64,000 nt of DNA from the NCBI GenBank assembly GCA_017619755.1, contig JAFZRU010000016.1, positions 62,001 to 126,000 on the forward strand, given 5' to 3'. Of the stretch, positions 15,454 through 25,004 are shown in pieces. Below the pieces are notes generated by a model that made no database searches, was not told the origin of the DNA, and worked only from the letters and a program-made list of their open reading frames with translations. This DNA is from Prevotella sp. Lineage in GTDB: Bacteria; Bacteroidota; Bacteroidia; Bacteroidales; Bacteroidaceae. A program made the position numbers and the translations under genes. Positions within the stretch are counted from its first letter, which is position 1, and each line of letters opens with the position of its first letter.

Positions 15454-16902
15454 ATGAGTGAAATCAAAAATCTGCAACCTACTTGCATTTGGAAAAATTT
15501 CTATGCGCTGACGCAAATCCCCCGCCCGTCGGGCCACTTGGAGAAAGTTCAGCAATTCCTTCTCGACTTCGCGTCCAGCGTCGGTGTTGAGGCATTCAAA
15601 GACCCCGCTGGGAACATCGTCATGCGAAAGGCTGCCACTCCGGGCATGGAAGACCGCAAGGGCGTCATCCTTCAGGCCCACATGGACATGGTGCCACAGA
15701 AGACTTCAGAGAGCACCCACAATTTCGAGACCGACCCCATTGAGCCGTGGATTGACGGCGACTGGGTGAAAGCTCGCAACACCACCCTTGGCGCCGACAA
15801 CGGCATCGGCGTCGCCGCCATCATGGCAGTGATGGAAGCCAAGGACATGCGCCACGGCCCCGTCGAAGCCTTGATCACCGCCGACGAGGAAACGGGCATG
15901 TATGGTGCCAACGACCTCCCCGAGGGCGAATTGCATGGCGACATCCTTCTCAACCTTGATTCCGAATGGTGGGGAAAGTTTGTCATCGGCAGCGCGGGCG
16001 GCATCGACATCACCGCAACAATGGAATACCAGAGCGCCAATACCGATGAGGGCGACGTCGCCGTTCGTGTGACGCTGAAAGGTCTTCGCGGCGGCCATTC
16101 CGGATTGGAGATCCATGAAGGTCGTGCCAACGCCAACAAGCAGATGGTACGCTTCGTGCGTGAAGCCGTGGAGGAATGTGAGGCCCGCCTCGCCTCCTGG
16201 CATGGCGGCAACATGCGCAATGCCATCCCCTTCAATGCAGAGGTGGTGCTGACCCTTCCGCCGGAGAACGTGCCTGCCCTGAAGGAACTGGTGGAGGACT
16301 GGAAGGAAGCTTTCAGCGACCAATTCAAGAACATCGAGAGCGGCATCGAGTTTTACGTCGAAGACGCCCCCATGCCCCTACACGAGGTACCCGTGGAAAT
16401 ACAAGACAACCTCATCAACGCCATCTACGCCTGCCACGACGGCGTGGTGCGCATGATCCCCTCCTACCCCAACGTAGTGGAGACCTCCTCCAACCTTGCC
16501 ATCATCGACATCGATGCAGAGAAAGCGTCGCTGAAGATATTGGCTCGCTCCGCCCGTGAAGATATGAAAGACTACGTGGTGAAGATGCTTGAAAGCTGCT
16601 TCAACATGGCTGGTATGAAAGTCAAGACCGCCGGCAGTTACTGTGGTTGGGACCCCAACCCCAAGAGCGCCATCCTGCACCATCTCCTTCGCGTTTACAA
16701 GGAGCAAAACGGCGAAGATGGCATCATCCAAGTGGACCATGCCGGCCTGGAGTGCTCCATCATCTTGGGTAAATACCCGCACCTTGACGTGGTGTCGTTC
16801 GGCCCGACGATGAAGAGCCCCCACACCACCAGCGAGCGTTGCTTCATTCCCACCATCGCCCCCTTCTGGGAGTTGCTGAAGAAGGCGTTGGAAGAGTTGT
16901 AA
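15454..16902 (+). CDS. pepD: aminoacyl-histidine dipeptidase (M20 family)
   Basis: 482 residues, the normal size of PepD. Zinc ligands and catalytic residues of M20 are in place: QAHMDMV (His76, Asp78), GADNGIG (Asp115), TADEETGMYG (Glu145/146), NLDSE, and a terminal HTTSER block with the last His. The internal lid domain carries RGGHSGLEIHEGRAN. It splits Xaa-His and other dipeptides in the cytoplasm. It may be co-transcribed with the membrane protein upstream. Confidence 0.94.
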   Translation: MSEIKNLQPTCIWKNFYALTQIPRPSGHLEKVQQFLLDFASSVGVEAFKDPAGNIVMRKAATPGMEDRKGVILQAHMDMVPQKTSESTHNFETDPIEPWIDGDWVKARNTTLGADNGIGVAAIMAVMEAKDMRHGPVEALITADEETGMYGANDLPEGELHGDILLNLDSEWWGKFVIGSAGGIDITATMEYQSANTDEGDVAVRVTLKGLRGGHSGLEIHEGRANANKQMVRFVREAVEECEARLASWHGGNMRNAIPFNAEVVLTLPPENVPALKELVEDWKEAFSDQFKNIESGIEFYVEDAPMPLHEVPVEIQDNLINAIYACHDGVVRMIPSYPNVVETSSNLAIIDIDAEKASLKILARSAREDMKDYVVKMLESCFNMAGMKVKTAGSYCGWDPNPKSAILHHLLRVYKEQNGEDGIIQVDHAGLECSIILGKYPHLDVVSFGPTMKSPHTTSERCFIPTIAPFWELLKKALEEL

Positions 16903-16956
16903 GAAACTGACACTTAATAAAGTTGACAAATGAAATCTGAGACTTAAATGATTTAT

Positions 16957-17015
16957 GATAATTACATACGTTGATTTTCACATATAATTACCATATAATT
17001 AAACATATAATTACA
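16957..17015. repeat. AT-rich short repeats in the pepD - DUF349 gap
   Basis: The octamer ATAATTAC and close variants recur, with ACATATAATTA spaced at about 13 bp three times. The gap 16903-17154 otherwise shows no frame, RNA or promoter that I can support. Chance AT-rich sequence is possible. Confidence 0.4.
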
Positions 17016-17154
17016 ATCAGAAAGGAATTAATGACTAATTCGTGGCAATTCGTGTAAAAAAATCTCGTATAATTCATTTAAACAAAATAGAATACATTTC
17101 AAGTATGAAGACAATTTTGTCAAGTTAATTAAGAGTTACTTAGAGAAATAAGAT

Positions 17155-17193
17155 GTGAAAAAAGCCGGGAGATGATTTTCATCCCCCGGCTTT
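17155..17193 (-). terminator. terminator of the DUF349 gene
   Basis: AAAGCCGGG (17161-17169) pairs with CCCGGCTTT (17185-17193); reading leftward the stem is followed by a T run. It lies 12 bp past the stop codon at 17205. Confidence 0.85.
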
Positions 17194-17204
17194 GATTATG
17201 GCAT

Positions 17205-19427
17205 TCAAGCTTCTTCTTCGGTATTCTCGGCGTCGATCGCCTTGATTTTCTCCTTGACCAACTGCAGTTCATCCTTGAGCTTCTGCACCTTTCTATTCAT
17301 CTCGTCGATGAGGCTGCTTCCCTTCTTGCTGGAGACATTGAGGAAGCCAAGGTTGTTCTCGTAAGTCTGGATTTCCTGCTTGAGGCCGTCGTATCTCCTC
17401 ATGAGGCGCGTACGCTCGTTGTCGAGCGCTCCGGCACCCTTCTCTGCCACGGTACGCAGACTGTTGCGGTAATTGTCCAGTTTCCTGCGTGTAACGGAAA
17501 TGTTGAGTTCCTTGTAAATCTTGTCGAGAACGTCGTGGTATTCCTTGAAGAGTTTGTCCTTGTCGCGGAAAGGCACGTGTCCGATTTGGCTGTACTCGTC
17601 CACAAGGGCCTGCACCTCTGCCTGTGTGCCGCTGTTCGGCTCCTCTTCTGCGAGAGCCTTGAGTTTGGCAACGACCTCGCGCTTCTTGGCCAGGTTCTCC
17701 CTCTCCTCGTTACGCGTTCCGGCAGTGGCCGCATTGCGGGCCTCGAAGAACTTGTTGCAAGCGCCGAGGAATTCGCTCCAAAGCTGGTCGCCCAGTTTCT
17801 TTGGCACGGTGCCGATGGTTTTCCATTCCTTCTGCAAGGCGGTGAGTTTCTCTGCCGTGGCCTTCCATTCCGTGCTGTCCTGAAGCGCCTTGGCCTGCTC
17901 CACGAGTGCGCGTTTCTTCTCCGCATTCTCGGCAAACTTGCTCTTCATTTCACGGAAGAATCGTGTCTTGCGGCCAAAGAAATCGTCGCAAGCAGCGCGG
18001 AAGCGCTCGAAAATCTTCACGTTCATCTTCTGGGGGGCGAAGCCGATGGTTTTCCACTCTGCCTGTACGGCGATGATTTCCTTGGTGTGCTTTTCCCAGT
18101 CGGCAGCACCCTTGTTCTCCTCCTTGGCGATGGCCTCCACCTTCTCACACAGTTCTGTCTTACGCTTGAGGTTTTCCTCCTCCTTGGAGCGCAGGTCCTC
18201 GAAATGCTTCTGATGGCGCTTGTTGATGACCGTAGATGCAGCCTTGAACCTCGTCCACATCTGTTCCCGGAGGTCTTTGGCCACAGGACCGGCCTCACGG
18301 TACTGCTGATGCAGTTCCTGCAGTTGGTGGAATGCGCTGATGACATCCGGCTCTTCTGCCAGTTTCTCAGCAGCCTCGCACAATTTGGTCTTGATTTCCA
18401 AGTTCTTCCTGAAATCATACTCCCTTGCCTCGATGTTGAGACGGAGCTGGTCATAGAACTGCTCCACGTAGTGCTGGTAAGTCTTCCAAAGTTCACCAGC
18501 CTTCTCAGGAGGTACGGACTTGATTTCACGCCATTCCTGCTGGAGACGCTTGAATTCCTGGTATGACTTGTTGGCGTTTTCAGGCGAAGTCACCATGGCC
18601 TTCACCTTTTCTATGATGGCTTGCTTTTTCTTGAGGTTCTCAGCCTTCTCGTTTTCCATCTCTTGGAAAAGACGCTGCCTTCTCTCCCTGATGAGCACCA
18701 TCTCCGCCTTGAATTTCTCCTCTTCCTCGTCGGGTGTGATTTGATATTTCTCCGGGTCGCCACCAGCCTCGAGATAGGCTTTCTGGGCGGCATCCCTTTC
18801 GATGGTCACCAGCTTGTAGAAGATGGTTTTGAGCAGGTCCACTTCTTCCTTTCCGGGTGTCTCTTCGCCATGGGCAAGTTCAACCACCCTTGCGAGCACC
18901 TCACCCTTGGTTTTGTACACTTTCTTGGAAGGTTCCTCGGCATCAGTCTCTTCGACCGACGCCTCCTCTGTAGCAGGTGCTTCCTCGGCGGCAGGTTCCT
19001 CGGCGGCAGGTGCTTCCTCCACGGCAGGTTCCTCGGCGGCGGGGGCTTCCTCCACGACGGGTTCCTCAGCGGCGGGGGCTTCCTCCACGGCAGGTTCCTC
19101 AGCGGCGGGGGCTTCCTCCACGGCAGGTTCCTCCACGGCAGGTTCCTCAGCGGCAGGTTCCTCGGCGGCAGGGGCTTCCTCCACGACGGATTCCTCAGCG
19201 GCGGGGGCTTCCTCCACGGCGGGTTCCTCGGCGACGGGAGTCTCTTCCACTACCGGTTCCTCGGCAGCGGGGACTTCCTCAACGGGGGCTTCAGCCTCCT
19301 CGGGTTGCGTTTCCACTTTGGCCACTTCCTCCACTGGTTGGTCCACACTTGCATTGGAAGGTTCCACTACATTCATCTCTTCTACTGTTTTGCCCTGGTT
19401 TTGGGCCATTTCTTGAGAGTCCATCAT
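17205..19427 (-). CDS. DUF349 protein with a long Glu/Pro/Ala repeat at the N-terminus
   Basis: 740 residues from ATG 19427; the earlier ATG at 19475 lies inside the promoter element (TAAGTTTG at 19480-19473) and cannot be used. Residues about 50-165 are a low-complexity acidic repeat built from units such as [10 protein letters not shown]. The rest is highly charged helix with several DUF349 repeats, each ending near a W-K-x-I-G-x-x-P pattern ([27 protein letters not shown]) and a final coiled coil. DUF349 proteins are common in Bacteroidetes and their function is unsettled. A cytoplasmic structural or RNA-related role is only a guess. No signal peptide is visible. Confidence 0.88.
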   Translation of the reverse strand: MMDSQEMAQNQGKTVEEMNVVEPSNASVDQPVEEVAKVETQPEEAEAPVEEVPAAEEPVVEETPVAEEPAVEEAPAAEESVVEEAPAAEEPAAEEPAVEEPAVEEAPAAEEPAVEEAPAAEEPVVEEAPAAEEPAVEEAPAAEEPAAEEAPATEEASVEETDAEEPSKKVYKTKGEVLARVVELAHGEETPGKEEVDLLKTIFYKLVTIERDAAQKAYLEAGGDPEKYQITPDEEEEKFKAEMVLIRERRQRLFQEMENEKAENLKKKQAIIEKVKAMVTSPENANKSYQEFKRLQQEWREIKSVPPEKAGELWKTYQHYVEQFYDQLRLNIEAREYDFRKNLEIKTKLCEAAEKLAEEPDVISAFHQLQELHQQYREAGPVAKDLREQMWTRFKAASTVINKRHQKHFEDLRSKEEENLKRKTELCEKVEAIAKEENKGAADWEKHTKEIIAVQAEWKTIGFAPQKMNVKIFERFRAACDDFFGRKTRFFREMKSKFAENAEKKRALVEQAKALQDSTEWKATAEKLTALQKEWKTIGTVPKKLGDQLWSEFLGACNKFFEARNAATAGTRNEERENLAKKREVVAKLKALAEEEPNSGTQAEVQALVDEYSQIGHVPFRDKDKLFKEYHDVLDKIYKELNISVTRRKLDNYRNSLRTVAEKGAGALDNERTRLMRRYDGLKQEIQTYENNLGFLNVSSKKGSSLIDEMNRKVQKLKDELQLVKEKIKAIDAENTEEEA
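18960..19275. repeat. in-frame tandem repeat inside the DUF349 gene
   Basis: Roughly ten imperfect copies of a 30-bp unit (GCTTCCTCCACGGCAGGTTC and relatives on the plus strand), encoding Val/Ala-Glu-Glu-Ala/Pro blocks. Near-identical neighbours make length changes by slippage or recombination likely; all keep the frame because the units are multiples of 3. Confidence 0.85.
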
Positions 19428-19567
19428 TTCACAATTAGGTTTATGATTCGATTGTTCACACTTATCAAACTGCAAACTTACTTAAAAAAATCGACACGAC
19501 CTAATATTTTTTTGTTTTTTTTGTAATTTCTTAAAAAATGGGGTGTAAAAGGGGTGATTGCTCGTCA

Positions 19568-20494
19568 TCATACAAGCCTTTTATGCCTTAAAATCCACCA
19601 GATGAGTCCGGTGACAGCCACAGAGATGATGAGCGCCATGGGGAATCCATACGGGCTTTCCTCCATACCGTTGACAAGGTTCATTCCAAAGAGGCTTGCG
19701 ATGAGCGTCGGGAACATCATGAGAATGGATACGGAAGTAAGTGTACGCATCACGTTGTTGACATTGTTGTTGATGATGCTTGAATAGGTGTCCATGGTGG
19801 ATTCCAAAATGTCGGAGTAGATGTTGGTCGTCTCCCTCGCCTGGCTCATCTCGATGTTGACATCCTCTATCATATCGGCATCAAGTTCGTCGATTTGTAG
19901 TTTGAACTTGAGCTTGGCCAGCAAATTCTCGTTGCCCCGGATGGACGTGGCGAAATAAGTGAGGGAGTCCTGCAACCTGCTCAGTCCGATGAGCGACTCG
20001 TTGTTGACCTCCTTGTCCAGGTTTCTCTTGGCCTTCTCAATGAGGTTGTTGATTTGCTTGAGCCTTTTAAGGTACCATACTGCCGACGAGAGGAAGATCC
20101 TGAAAATCATATCGACATAGTCGATGAACCCCTCCCCTCTCTTCTGCTGGTAACTGACGAAGTCAATCATCATATTGGTCTCATAATAGCAGACCGTGAT
20201 GGTGACGTCGCGCTTGTGAATGATGCCGAGCGGCACGGTAGTATAAGGTGTGCGTGAGCGTATCTCCTTGACATAAGGTATTCTGAGAATGATGAGCATC
20301 CATCCGTCATCGTATTCATAACGAGCCCTCTCGTCGGTATCGCTGATGTCGGTGAGGAAATAGTCGGGAATCTTGAACTCATCCTCCAAATACGCCCTGT
20401 CCTCGTCGGTGGGACAAGTGACTTGTATCCAACAATTAGGTTGCCACTCCTTGAGCAGCGTCAAACCAGCATTATAGTTCCAGTATGTTTTCAT
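19568..20494 (-). CDS. corA: CorA-family Mg2+/Co2+ transporter
   Basis: 308 residues from ATG 20494, which is preceded by a strong GGAGGAG. The long cytoplasmic helical domain is followed by two C-terminal transmembrane helices; the signature GMN sits between them (SLFGMNLVNGMEE). It forms a pentameric channel in the inner membrane for divalent cations. The leader 20495-20640 contains a short 13-codon frame (MDDYPAEKLISLA) starting at 20610 behind a TACCTTTG element at 20635-20642; whether it matters for regulation is not clear. Confidence 0.9.
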   Translation of the reverse strand: MKTYWNYNAGLTLLKEWQPNCWIQVTCPTDEDRAYLEDEFKIPDYFLTDISDTDERARYEYDDGWMLIILRIPYVKEIRSRTPYTTVPLGIIHKRDVTITVCYYETNMMIDFVSYQQKRGEGFIDYVDMIFRIFLSSAVWYLKRLKQINNLIEKAKRNLDKEVNNESLIGLSRLQDSLTYFATSIRGNENLLAKLKFKLQIDELDADMIEDVNIEMSQARETTNIYSDILESTMDTYSSIINNNVNNVMRTLTSVSILMMFPTLIASLFGMNLVNGMEESPYGFPMALIISVAVTGLIWWILRHKRLV

Positions 20495-20769
20495 TTGTTG
20501 CTCCTCCACTTGTTTGGCGCAGTGAAAAACCTTCCTGGCGGAAGGAGCCACAAATTCCTTGTCTCCCTACGCCAACGAAATCAATTTTTCCGCCGGATAG
20601 TCGTCCATGTTGAAAGTTATTGGTTATTGTGGTGCAAAGGTAAGTGAAAAAATCGAATAAGCACGCAAAAAGACGTTTTTTTTCTACTTGTCTGCTCACA
20701 AAATGTGAAATCACTCGCCTTTTTGCTGCATTTGCATCGTCGGGAAAGCAAGAAAATGATGCCATTGTC

Positions 20770-20800
20770 TTGGCATTATGGTCAAAGTAGCCTATCTTTG
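20770..20800 (+). promoter_or_regulatory. promoter of the alpha/beta hydrolase gene
   Basis: TTG (20770-20772), 20 bp, TATCTTTG (20793-20800), 26 bp before the start codon. Confidence 0.65.
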
Positions 20801-20826
20801 CACCACAAAACCAATGAACGAATGAA

Positions 20827-22113
20827 ATGACAAGGAGATTGTTTCTCGCCGGCAGCTTCTTGCTGCTTTCCTTGGCGGTTCTGAGCCAAGAGGTCGCCAA
20901 CCCCAAGAGTGAAGAGTTGGATGCCTACGTGGGTGCCTGGAGCGGCACATTGAAGACAGGTGTGCTCGACTTGACCTTGGTACTCCACATCGGCGTGGAT
21001 GAGAAAGGCGCCGCCACCTGCACGTTTGACAGTCCAGACCAAGGAGCCGAGGGCATTGCCGGAGAGGTGGTTCATCTCTCCTCCGACTCGCTGATGGTGA
21101 GCAGCAAGCGCATCAGCGCCGTGTTTGCCGGCCACCGCTCAGGCGACAGCATCAAGGGTCGCTTCGTGCAGTTGCTCAATGGTCTTCCCCTAACACTTTA
21201 CAGGGGCTTGCCACAGCTCAACCGCCCCCAGACACCAGTGCCACCCCTGCCTTACACAACGGAAGAAGTGACCTTCACCAATCCCGATGCCGGTGCGACA
21301 TTCGCCGGCACTCTCACTTATCCTAACGGCTACCGCGCACGGCGACAAAAGAAAGTCCCGGTGGTGCTGATGGTGTCGGGTAGCGGACAACAGAACCGCG
21401 ACGAGGAACTGATGGGACACCAACCCTTCCGGGTGATTTCCGATTACCTGGCTCGCCACGGCATAGCCAGCCTTCGCTACGACGACCGGGGAACCGGCCA
21501 GTCAGTGGGTGGTAGAATTGACAGCGTAACGACCGCCGACTTCGCCCAGGACGCCCTTTATGGTCTGCGCCATCTGCGCCAACGGGGGTTCAAGCATGTG
21601 GGTGTGTTGGGACATAGCGAAGGAGGGAACATCGCCTTCATCGCGGGCGCTCGCGGCGAGGCCGACTTCCTCATCTCCTTGGCGGGTGCCGGAGTGAAGG
21701 GCGACACCGCCCTGACGGCGCAATACAACAGGACGATGGAACTGTCTGGGCAGCCCGGCCGCAAAAGCACGGCCCAATATGTAGCGTCAGTGAAAGGCAA
21801 GGGACAACCATGGTTAGACTATTTCCTCGATTACGACCCCTCCGACGACCTCGCCGCCATCCACTGCCCCGTGATGGCCGTGAATGGCGATAAGGACTGC
21901 CAAGTGCTATGGGAACTGAACCTCGAGGGCATCCAGCGGCATTTGCCAAAAAACAAAAGAAATATCATCAAGTCGTATTCCGGCCTGAACCACCTTTTCC
22001 AACACTGCACGACGGGTGCCCCCACCGAATACCGACAAATAGAGGAGACTTTTGCCGTGGAGGTGCTCGACGACATTGTTCAGTTCATCCATCAAGCGTG
22101 CAAGGGGCGATGA
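20827..22113 (+). CDS. exported alpha/beta hydrolase
   Basis: 428 residues. A signal peptide (about 1-20, ends AVLSQ) precedes a beta-rich N-terminal domain of about 120 residues, then an alpha/beta hydrolase. The nucleophile elbow is GHSEGG, with VVLMVSGSGQQNRDEE as the oxyanion region, RYDDRGTGQS, a late Asp in VNGDKDCQV, and His in SGLNHLFQH. This two-part layout is common among Bacteroidetes esterases or peptidases of the S9-like type. The substrate cannot be read from sequence. It converges on panE with 28 bp between. Confidence 0.87.
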   Translation: MTRRLFLAGSFLLLSLAVLSQEVANPKSEELDAYVGAWSGTLKTGVLDLTLVLHIGVDEKGAATCTFDSPDQGAEGIAGEVVHLSSDSLMVSSKRISAVFAGHRSGDSIKGRFVQLLNGLPLTLYRGLPQLNRPQTPVPPLPYTTEEVTFTNPDAGATFAGTLTYPNGYRARRQKKVPVVLMVSGSGQQNRDEELMGHQPFRVISDYLARHGIASLRYDDRGTGQSVGGRIDSVTTADFAQDALYGLRHLRQRGFKHVGVLGHSEGGNIAFIAGARGEADFLISLAGAGVKGDTALTAQYNRTMELSGQPGRKSTAQYVASVKGKGQPWLDYFLDYDPSDDLAAIHCPVMAVNGDKDCQVLWELNLEGIQRHLPKNKRNIIKSYSGLNHLFQHCTTGAPTEYRQIEETFAVEVLDDIVQFIHQACKGR

Positions 22114-22141
22114 AACTCGCAGCAGCACGACTTTTTGCTGC

Positions 22142-23056
22142 CTATTTTTGCGAATGAGCCTGTAGGAACTTGAGTTGGGCTTCGAGCATTTCGAGTTTGG
22201 GCATGCTGAAGCCGGCATTTCGAGCCACCTCGATGGGGCGTGAATAAAGATAGTAAATCTCCATGGGGCGGTGGAAGTCGAAGTCGAGCTTCATACTGGG
22301 GGAATAGGGTGTCATTACCTTCGTGGTGGCAATCATCTTGTGGGCGAACTCCAAGTCGATGTTTTTTACTCCCAAGTGTTGTGCCGCCCCAATGACCTCC
22401 ATCATCTGTTCAAAAATGAGTTGCTCCGTGTCGGGGAAGTCAAGGAGGAGGTTGGTCTGCGTGTCGAGAGCGACGGTCATTCCGTTGAAAGGCATGTTCC
22501 ACACGGCCTTCTTCCATCTTGCCTCATAGTATTCCACGAGGTGCGTCTCCACACCGGCGGCGAGGAAGTCATCAACCACTTGCTGCACGAGCCTTTCGTC
22601 CTTGCATGAATAGTTTCCGATGTTGATGCTACCATAGCACTGGTGGTCCACCCTGCCCGGCTCCGTCTTCGCCGAACAGATGAATGCGAGGCCGGCTGCA
22701 ATGGCCACCCCTGGCAATTGCGCTTGCAAATCCTCCTCCAAACCTATGCCGTTTTGAATGAGGACGACAAGTGTCTGAGGATGCAGGAGGGGTGTAAGCA
22801 ACTGGGGCAACAAGTGGTTGTTGACGGACTTGAGTCCCACCAGCACGACGTCACATTTTGGCATGTCGCCCACGCTTTGATAGACGTTGGGATTGTCGAG
22901 GTGGAAGGAACCATCGCAGGAGTCCACCTGAAAACCATGTTGTTTGACAAACTCAAAGTCTCTGTGCAGGAGGAAATGAACCTCCTTTCCCGCGTGTGCG
23001 AGTTTCCCGCCGTAGTAGCCACCAATGGCCCCCGTTCCTATGATACCGTATCGCAT
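22142..23056 (-). CDS. panE: 2-dehydropantoate 2-reductase
   Basis: 304 residues. NADPH-binding GIIGTGAIGGYYG at the N-terminus, then VLVGLKSVNN, IQNGIG and the catalytic Lys in RWKKAVWNMPFNGM, plus a C-terminal PSMKLDF patch with the substrate-binding Ser. It reduces ketopantoate to pantoate for CoA synthesis. Related family members reduce other 2-oxo acids, so the symbol is by homology. It lies 66 bp behind the M6 protease gene on the same strand, possibly on one transcript. Confidence 0.88.
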   Translation of the reverse strand: MRYGIIGTGAIGGYYGGKLAHAGKEVHFLLHRDFEFVKQHGFQVDSCDGSFHLDNPNVYQSVGDMPKCDVVLVGLKSVNNHLLPQLLTPLLHPQTLVVLIQNGIGLEEDLQAQLPGVAIAAGLAFICSAKTEPGRVDHQCYGSINIGNYSCKDERLVQQVVDDFLAAGVETHLVEYYEARWKKAVWNMPFNGMTVALDTQTNLLLDFPDTEQLIFEQMMEVIGAAQHLGVKNIDLEFAHKMIATTKVMTPYSPSMKLDFDFHRPMEIYYLYSRPIEVARNAGFSMPKLEMLEAQLKFLQAHSQK

Positions 23057-23121
23057 ATTTTATTTGTTTTTTATTCGTCCCAAAGGATGGATGACATTGA
23101 CAGATGTCAACACGTCCATTC

Positions 23122-24906
23122 TCATTTCACAAAGAATTTCTTTGTGACACCCTGCTTGCGCAAGATATACACCCCCTTTGGCAGGCAATGGATTTCATCA
23201 TCGCTGGCCGCCATCATTTTATGGCCATGCAAGTTGTAAACGCCATCGGAGCAATCTGAAGCCCAAGAAACTTGCTCTATTCCTTCGAGGCCGGGTTCCT
23301 TGTTGATAGAGAAGAAGAAAGAAACTTTTCCCGTATCACTATCTCTGGTGATTTGCGTGATGGCCTTGTGCATGAGTTTCGACCCGTCAGTATTGGCATT
23401 GTAGAGAGAAGCGGCTGGTTCGGAGAAGTCCGTGATGCTGTCGTTGCCGTTGTAGGGATATGCATCGTTGCCCCCCTTTGTGTTGTTGCTGGCGTGGAAG
23501 ACGGTCATTCTCTGGTGTGTGTTTCCCTTCCCCACGGTGTTGACCAAATTGTTATCCCATAAGGATTGGCTGTAGTCCACGTGTATGACGAGCAATCCGC
23601 TTCCAGGAATGTAGGCATCCCATTTTGTTTGGTTCCTGTTTTCGAGCAGGTAGTACTCATTGCGGTTGTTGTCATTATAAATGACGTATGCGTTTCCCCT
23701 TTCGTTGAGCGGTTTCTGGTTGACCACCCACCGGTCGTAAGTGAGTTCGTTGAGCGTCATCCATCCGGCATAGTTTCTCTCATAGCAGGTATATCCCGCC
23801 GGCACCCACCCGATGCCTCCCGGCCCGTTGTAACTGCCATGGTCGAGGATGTCCCAATTCCCCATTCCGAAATTCCCTGCGTAGCTGGTGTCGTAGAAGT
23901 CGGGCAGCCCGAGGCAGTGCGAAAACTCATGGCAGATGACCCCGAGTCCCATTTCGGTGGTTCCATTGTTGGAATAAAGTTCGTTGCTGCATGCATAGAC
24001 ATTGATTCTCACCCCGTCGAGGGTGAAGTTCTCCGGCACATTCTTGTTGTATTCACATGCCTCGTCGAGCGTCCACATGTGCGGCCAGATGGTGGTGGAC
24101 GATCCCCCTGTGGCCTCCCCGAATCCTGCATACAAAACGAAAACCTCCTCCACGACGCCGTCGCCGTCCCAGTCATAGTCGTTGAAATCGACAAGGCTGT
24201 CCACAATCTGGCAACATTCCACAATCATCTCCGGTGCATAGATGTCCTCTCCTTTGACATTTTTCCCATAATAGTTGACTTTTTTGTCCAAAGTGATAGG
24301 TCCAATGACGTCGAAAGTGAGGTTGAACTTTCCGAAGCTCTGGTCGTAGTAATAGTCATGTACGCTTCCCACCGCCCCATACTGCTCATTGACATAACCT
24401 TTCTCATTGGCGATGGCATTGTACCTGTCCCATGTCGCCATGCCGTCATCCTCCTCGGAATAATCATAGAATGTCTTGTCGTTGAAATTGGCGAGAATGA
24501 TGAGGCCCTTCTTGTGGCCAGTGTAATTGGGATGGTCGGGCTCCCCCACTCTTTTCACCTTTCTCATTCCCTTTTCCATAGCCACTTCCCTCAACTGAGC
24601 CATATTGTCGAGGGTATGGATGGCAGCACGGTCGGCGAGCGTCCTCTTGTCGGCCTCCTTGGCCATAACGCCTGTTGACTCCACATACCCGTTCCCAGGT
24701 TTGGCATAATAGAAGACGTCATTCTCCTCCACGACCGGCACGTCATCCCTTGTGACGAAGAAATGGAGATGCTCATCGCCGACGAGCATCAGTTGGATGG
24801 TGGTTCCATCAGGCTGAGTGCACGTCCGCCACATCCTTTTTGCCGGAATGGCGCTAACGGTTGCCACGCATAAAACCATGGCTGCCAAGAAGAGGAAATG
24901 TCGCAT
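23122..24906 (-). CDS. secreted M6-family metalloprotease with T9SS sorting domain
   Basis: 594 residues from ATG 24906, just below the promoter at 24922-24952. A signal peptide (MRHFLFLAAMVLCVATVSA) and a pro-region are followed by the M6 catalytic domain with zinc motif HEFSHCLGLPDFYD. DYDWDGDGVVEEVFVLYAGFG is typical of the family. The last 75 residues (ending YILRKQGVTKKFFVK) form a type A sorting domain for the type IX secretion system, so export to the surface or medium is expected. Substrate proteins are unknown. Confidence 0.92.
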   Translation of the reverse strand: MRHFLFLAAMVLCVATVSAIPAKRMWRTCTQPDGTTIQLMLVGDEHLHFFVTRDDVPVVEENDVFYYAKPGNGYVESTGVMAKEADKRTLADRAAIHTLDNMAQLREVAMEKGMRKVKRVGEPDHPNYTGHKKGLIILANFNDKTFYDYSEEDDGMATWDRYNAIANEKGYVNEQYGAVGSVHDYYYDQSFGKFNLTFDVIGPITLDKKVNYYGKNVKGEDIYAPEMIVECCQIVDSLVDFNDYDWDGDGVVEEVFVLYAGFGEATGGSSTTIWPHMWTLDEACEYNKNVPENFTLDGVRINVYACSNELYSNNGTTEMGLGVICHEFSHCLGLPDFYDTSYAGNFGMGNWDILDHGSYNGPGGIGWVPAGYTCYERNYAGWMTLNELTYDRWVVNQKPLNERGNAYVIYNDNNRNEYYLLENRNQTKWDAYIPGSGLLVIHVDYSQSLWDNNLVNTVGKGNTHQRMTVFHASNNTKGGNDAYPYNGNDSITDFSEPAASLYNANTDGSKLMHKAITQITRDSDTGKVSFFFSINKEPGLEGIEQVSWASDCSDGVYNLHGHKMMAASDDEIHCLPKGVYILRKQGVTKKFFVK

Positions 24907-24921
24907 GTTGGAATTTTTGTG

Positions 24922-24952
24922 CAAAATTACAGCAAAAGCATGTAATATCAAA
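24922..24952 (-). promoter_or_regulatory. promoter of the M6 protease gene
   Basis: On the minus strand TTTG (24949-24952), 19 bp, TAATTTTG (24922-24929). It is divergent from the glycosyltransferase promoter about 40 bp away. Confidence 0.7.
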
Positions 24953-24992
24953 AAAAGGAGGCGAAAAAGATGCTGAAATGCAAGGTTTTCAC

Positions 24993-25000
24993 TAATTTTG
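24993..25000 (+). promoter_or_regulatory. -7 element of the glycosyltransferase gene; probable leaderless start
   Basis: TAATTTTG ends 4 bp before the ATG at 25005, so transcription should start at or next to the start codon. A second ATG follows at 25008. The -33 region is weak. Confidence 0.5.
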
Positions 25001-25004
25001 CAGC

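Noticed and set aside
16903..17154. A CRISPR array or RNA gene in the AT-rich repeats after pepD
   Set aside because: Repeats are under 13 bp, irregular and lack unique spacers; no CRISPR array or cas gene is visible anywhere in the window.
20495..20640. corA as a frameshifted longer gene starting MDDYPAEK
   Set aside because: The strong GGAGGAG directly before ATG 20494 and a normal CorA length make the short start sufficient.
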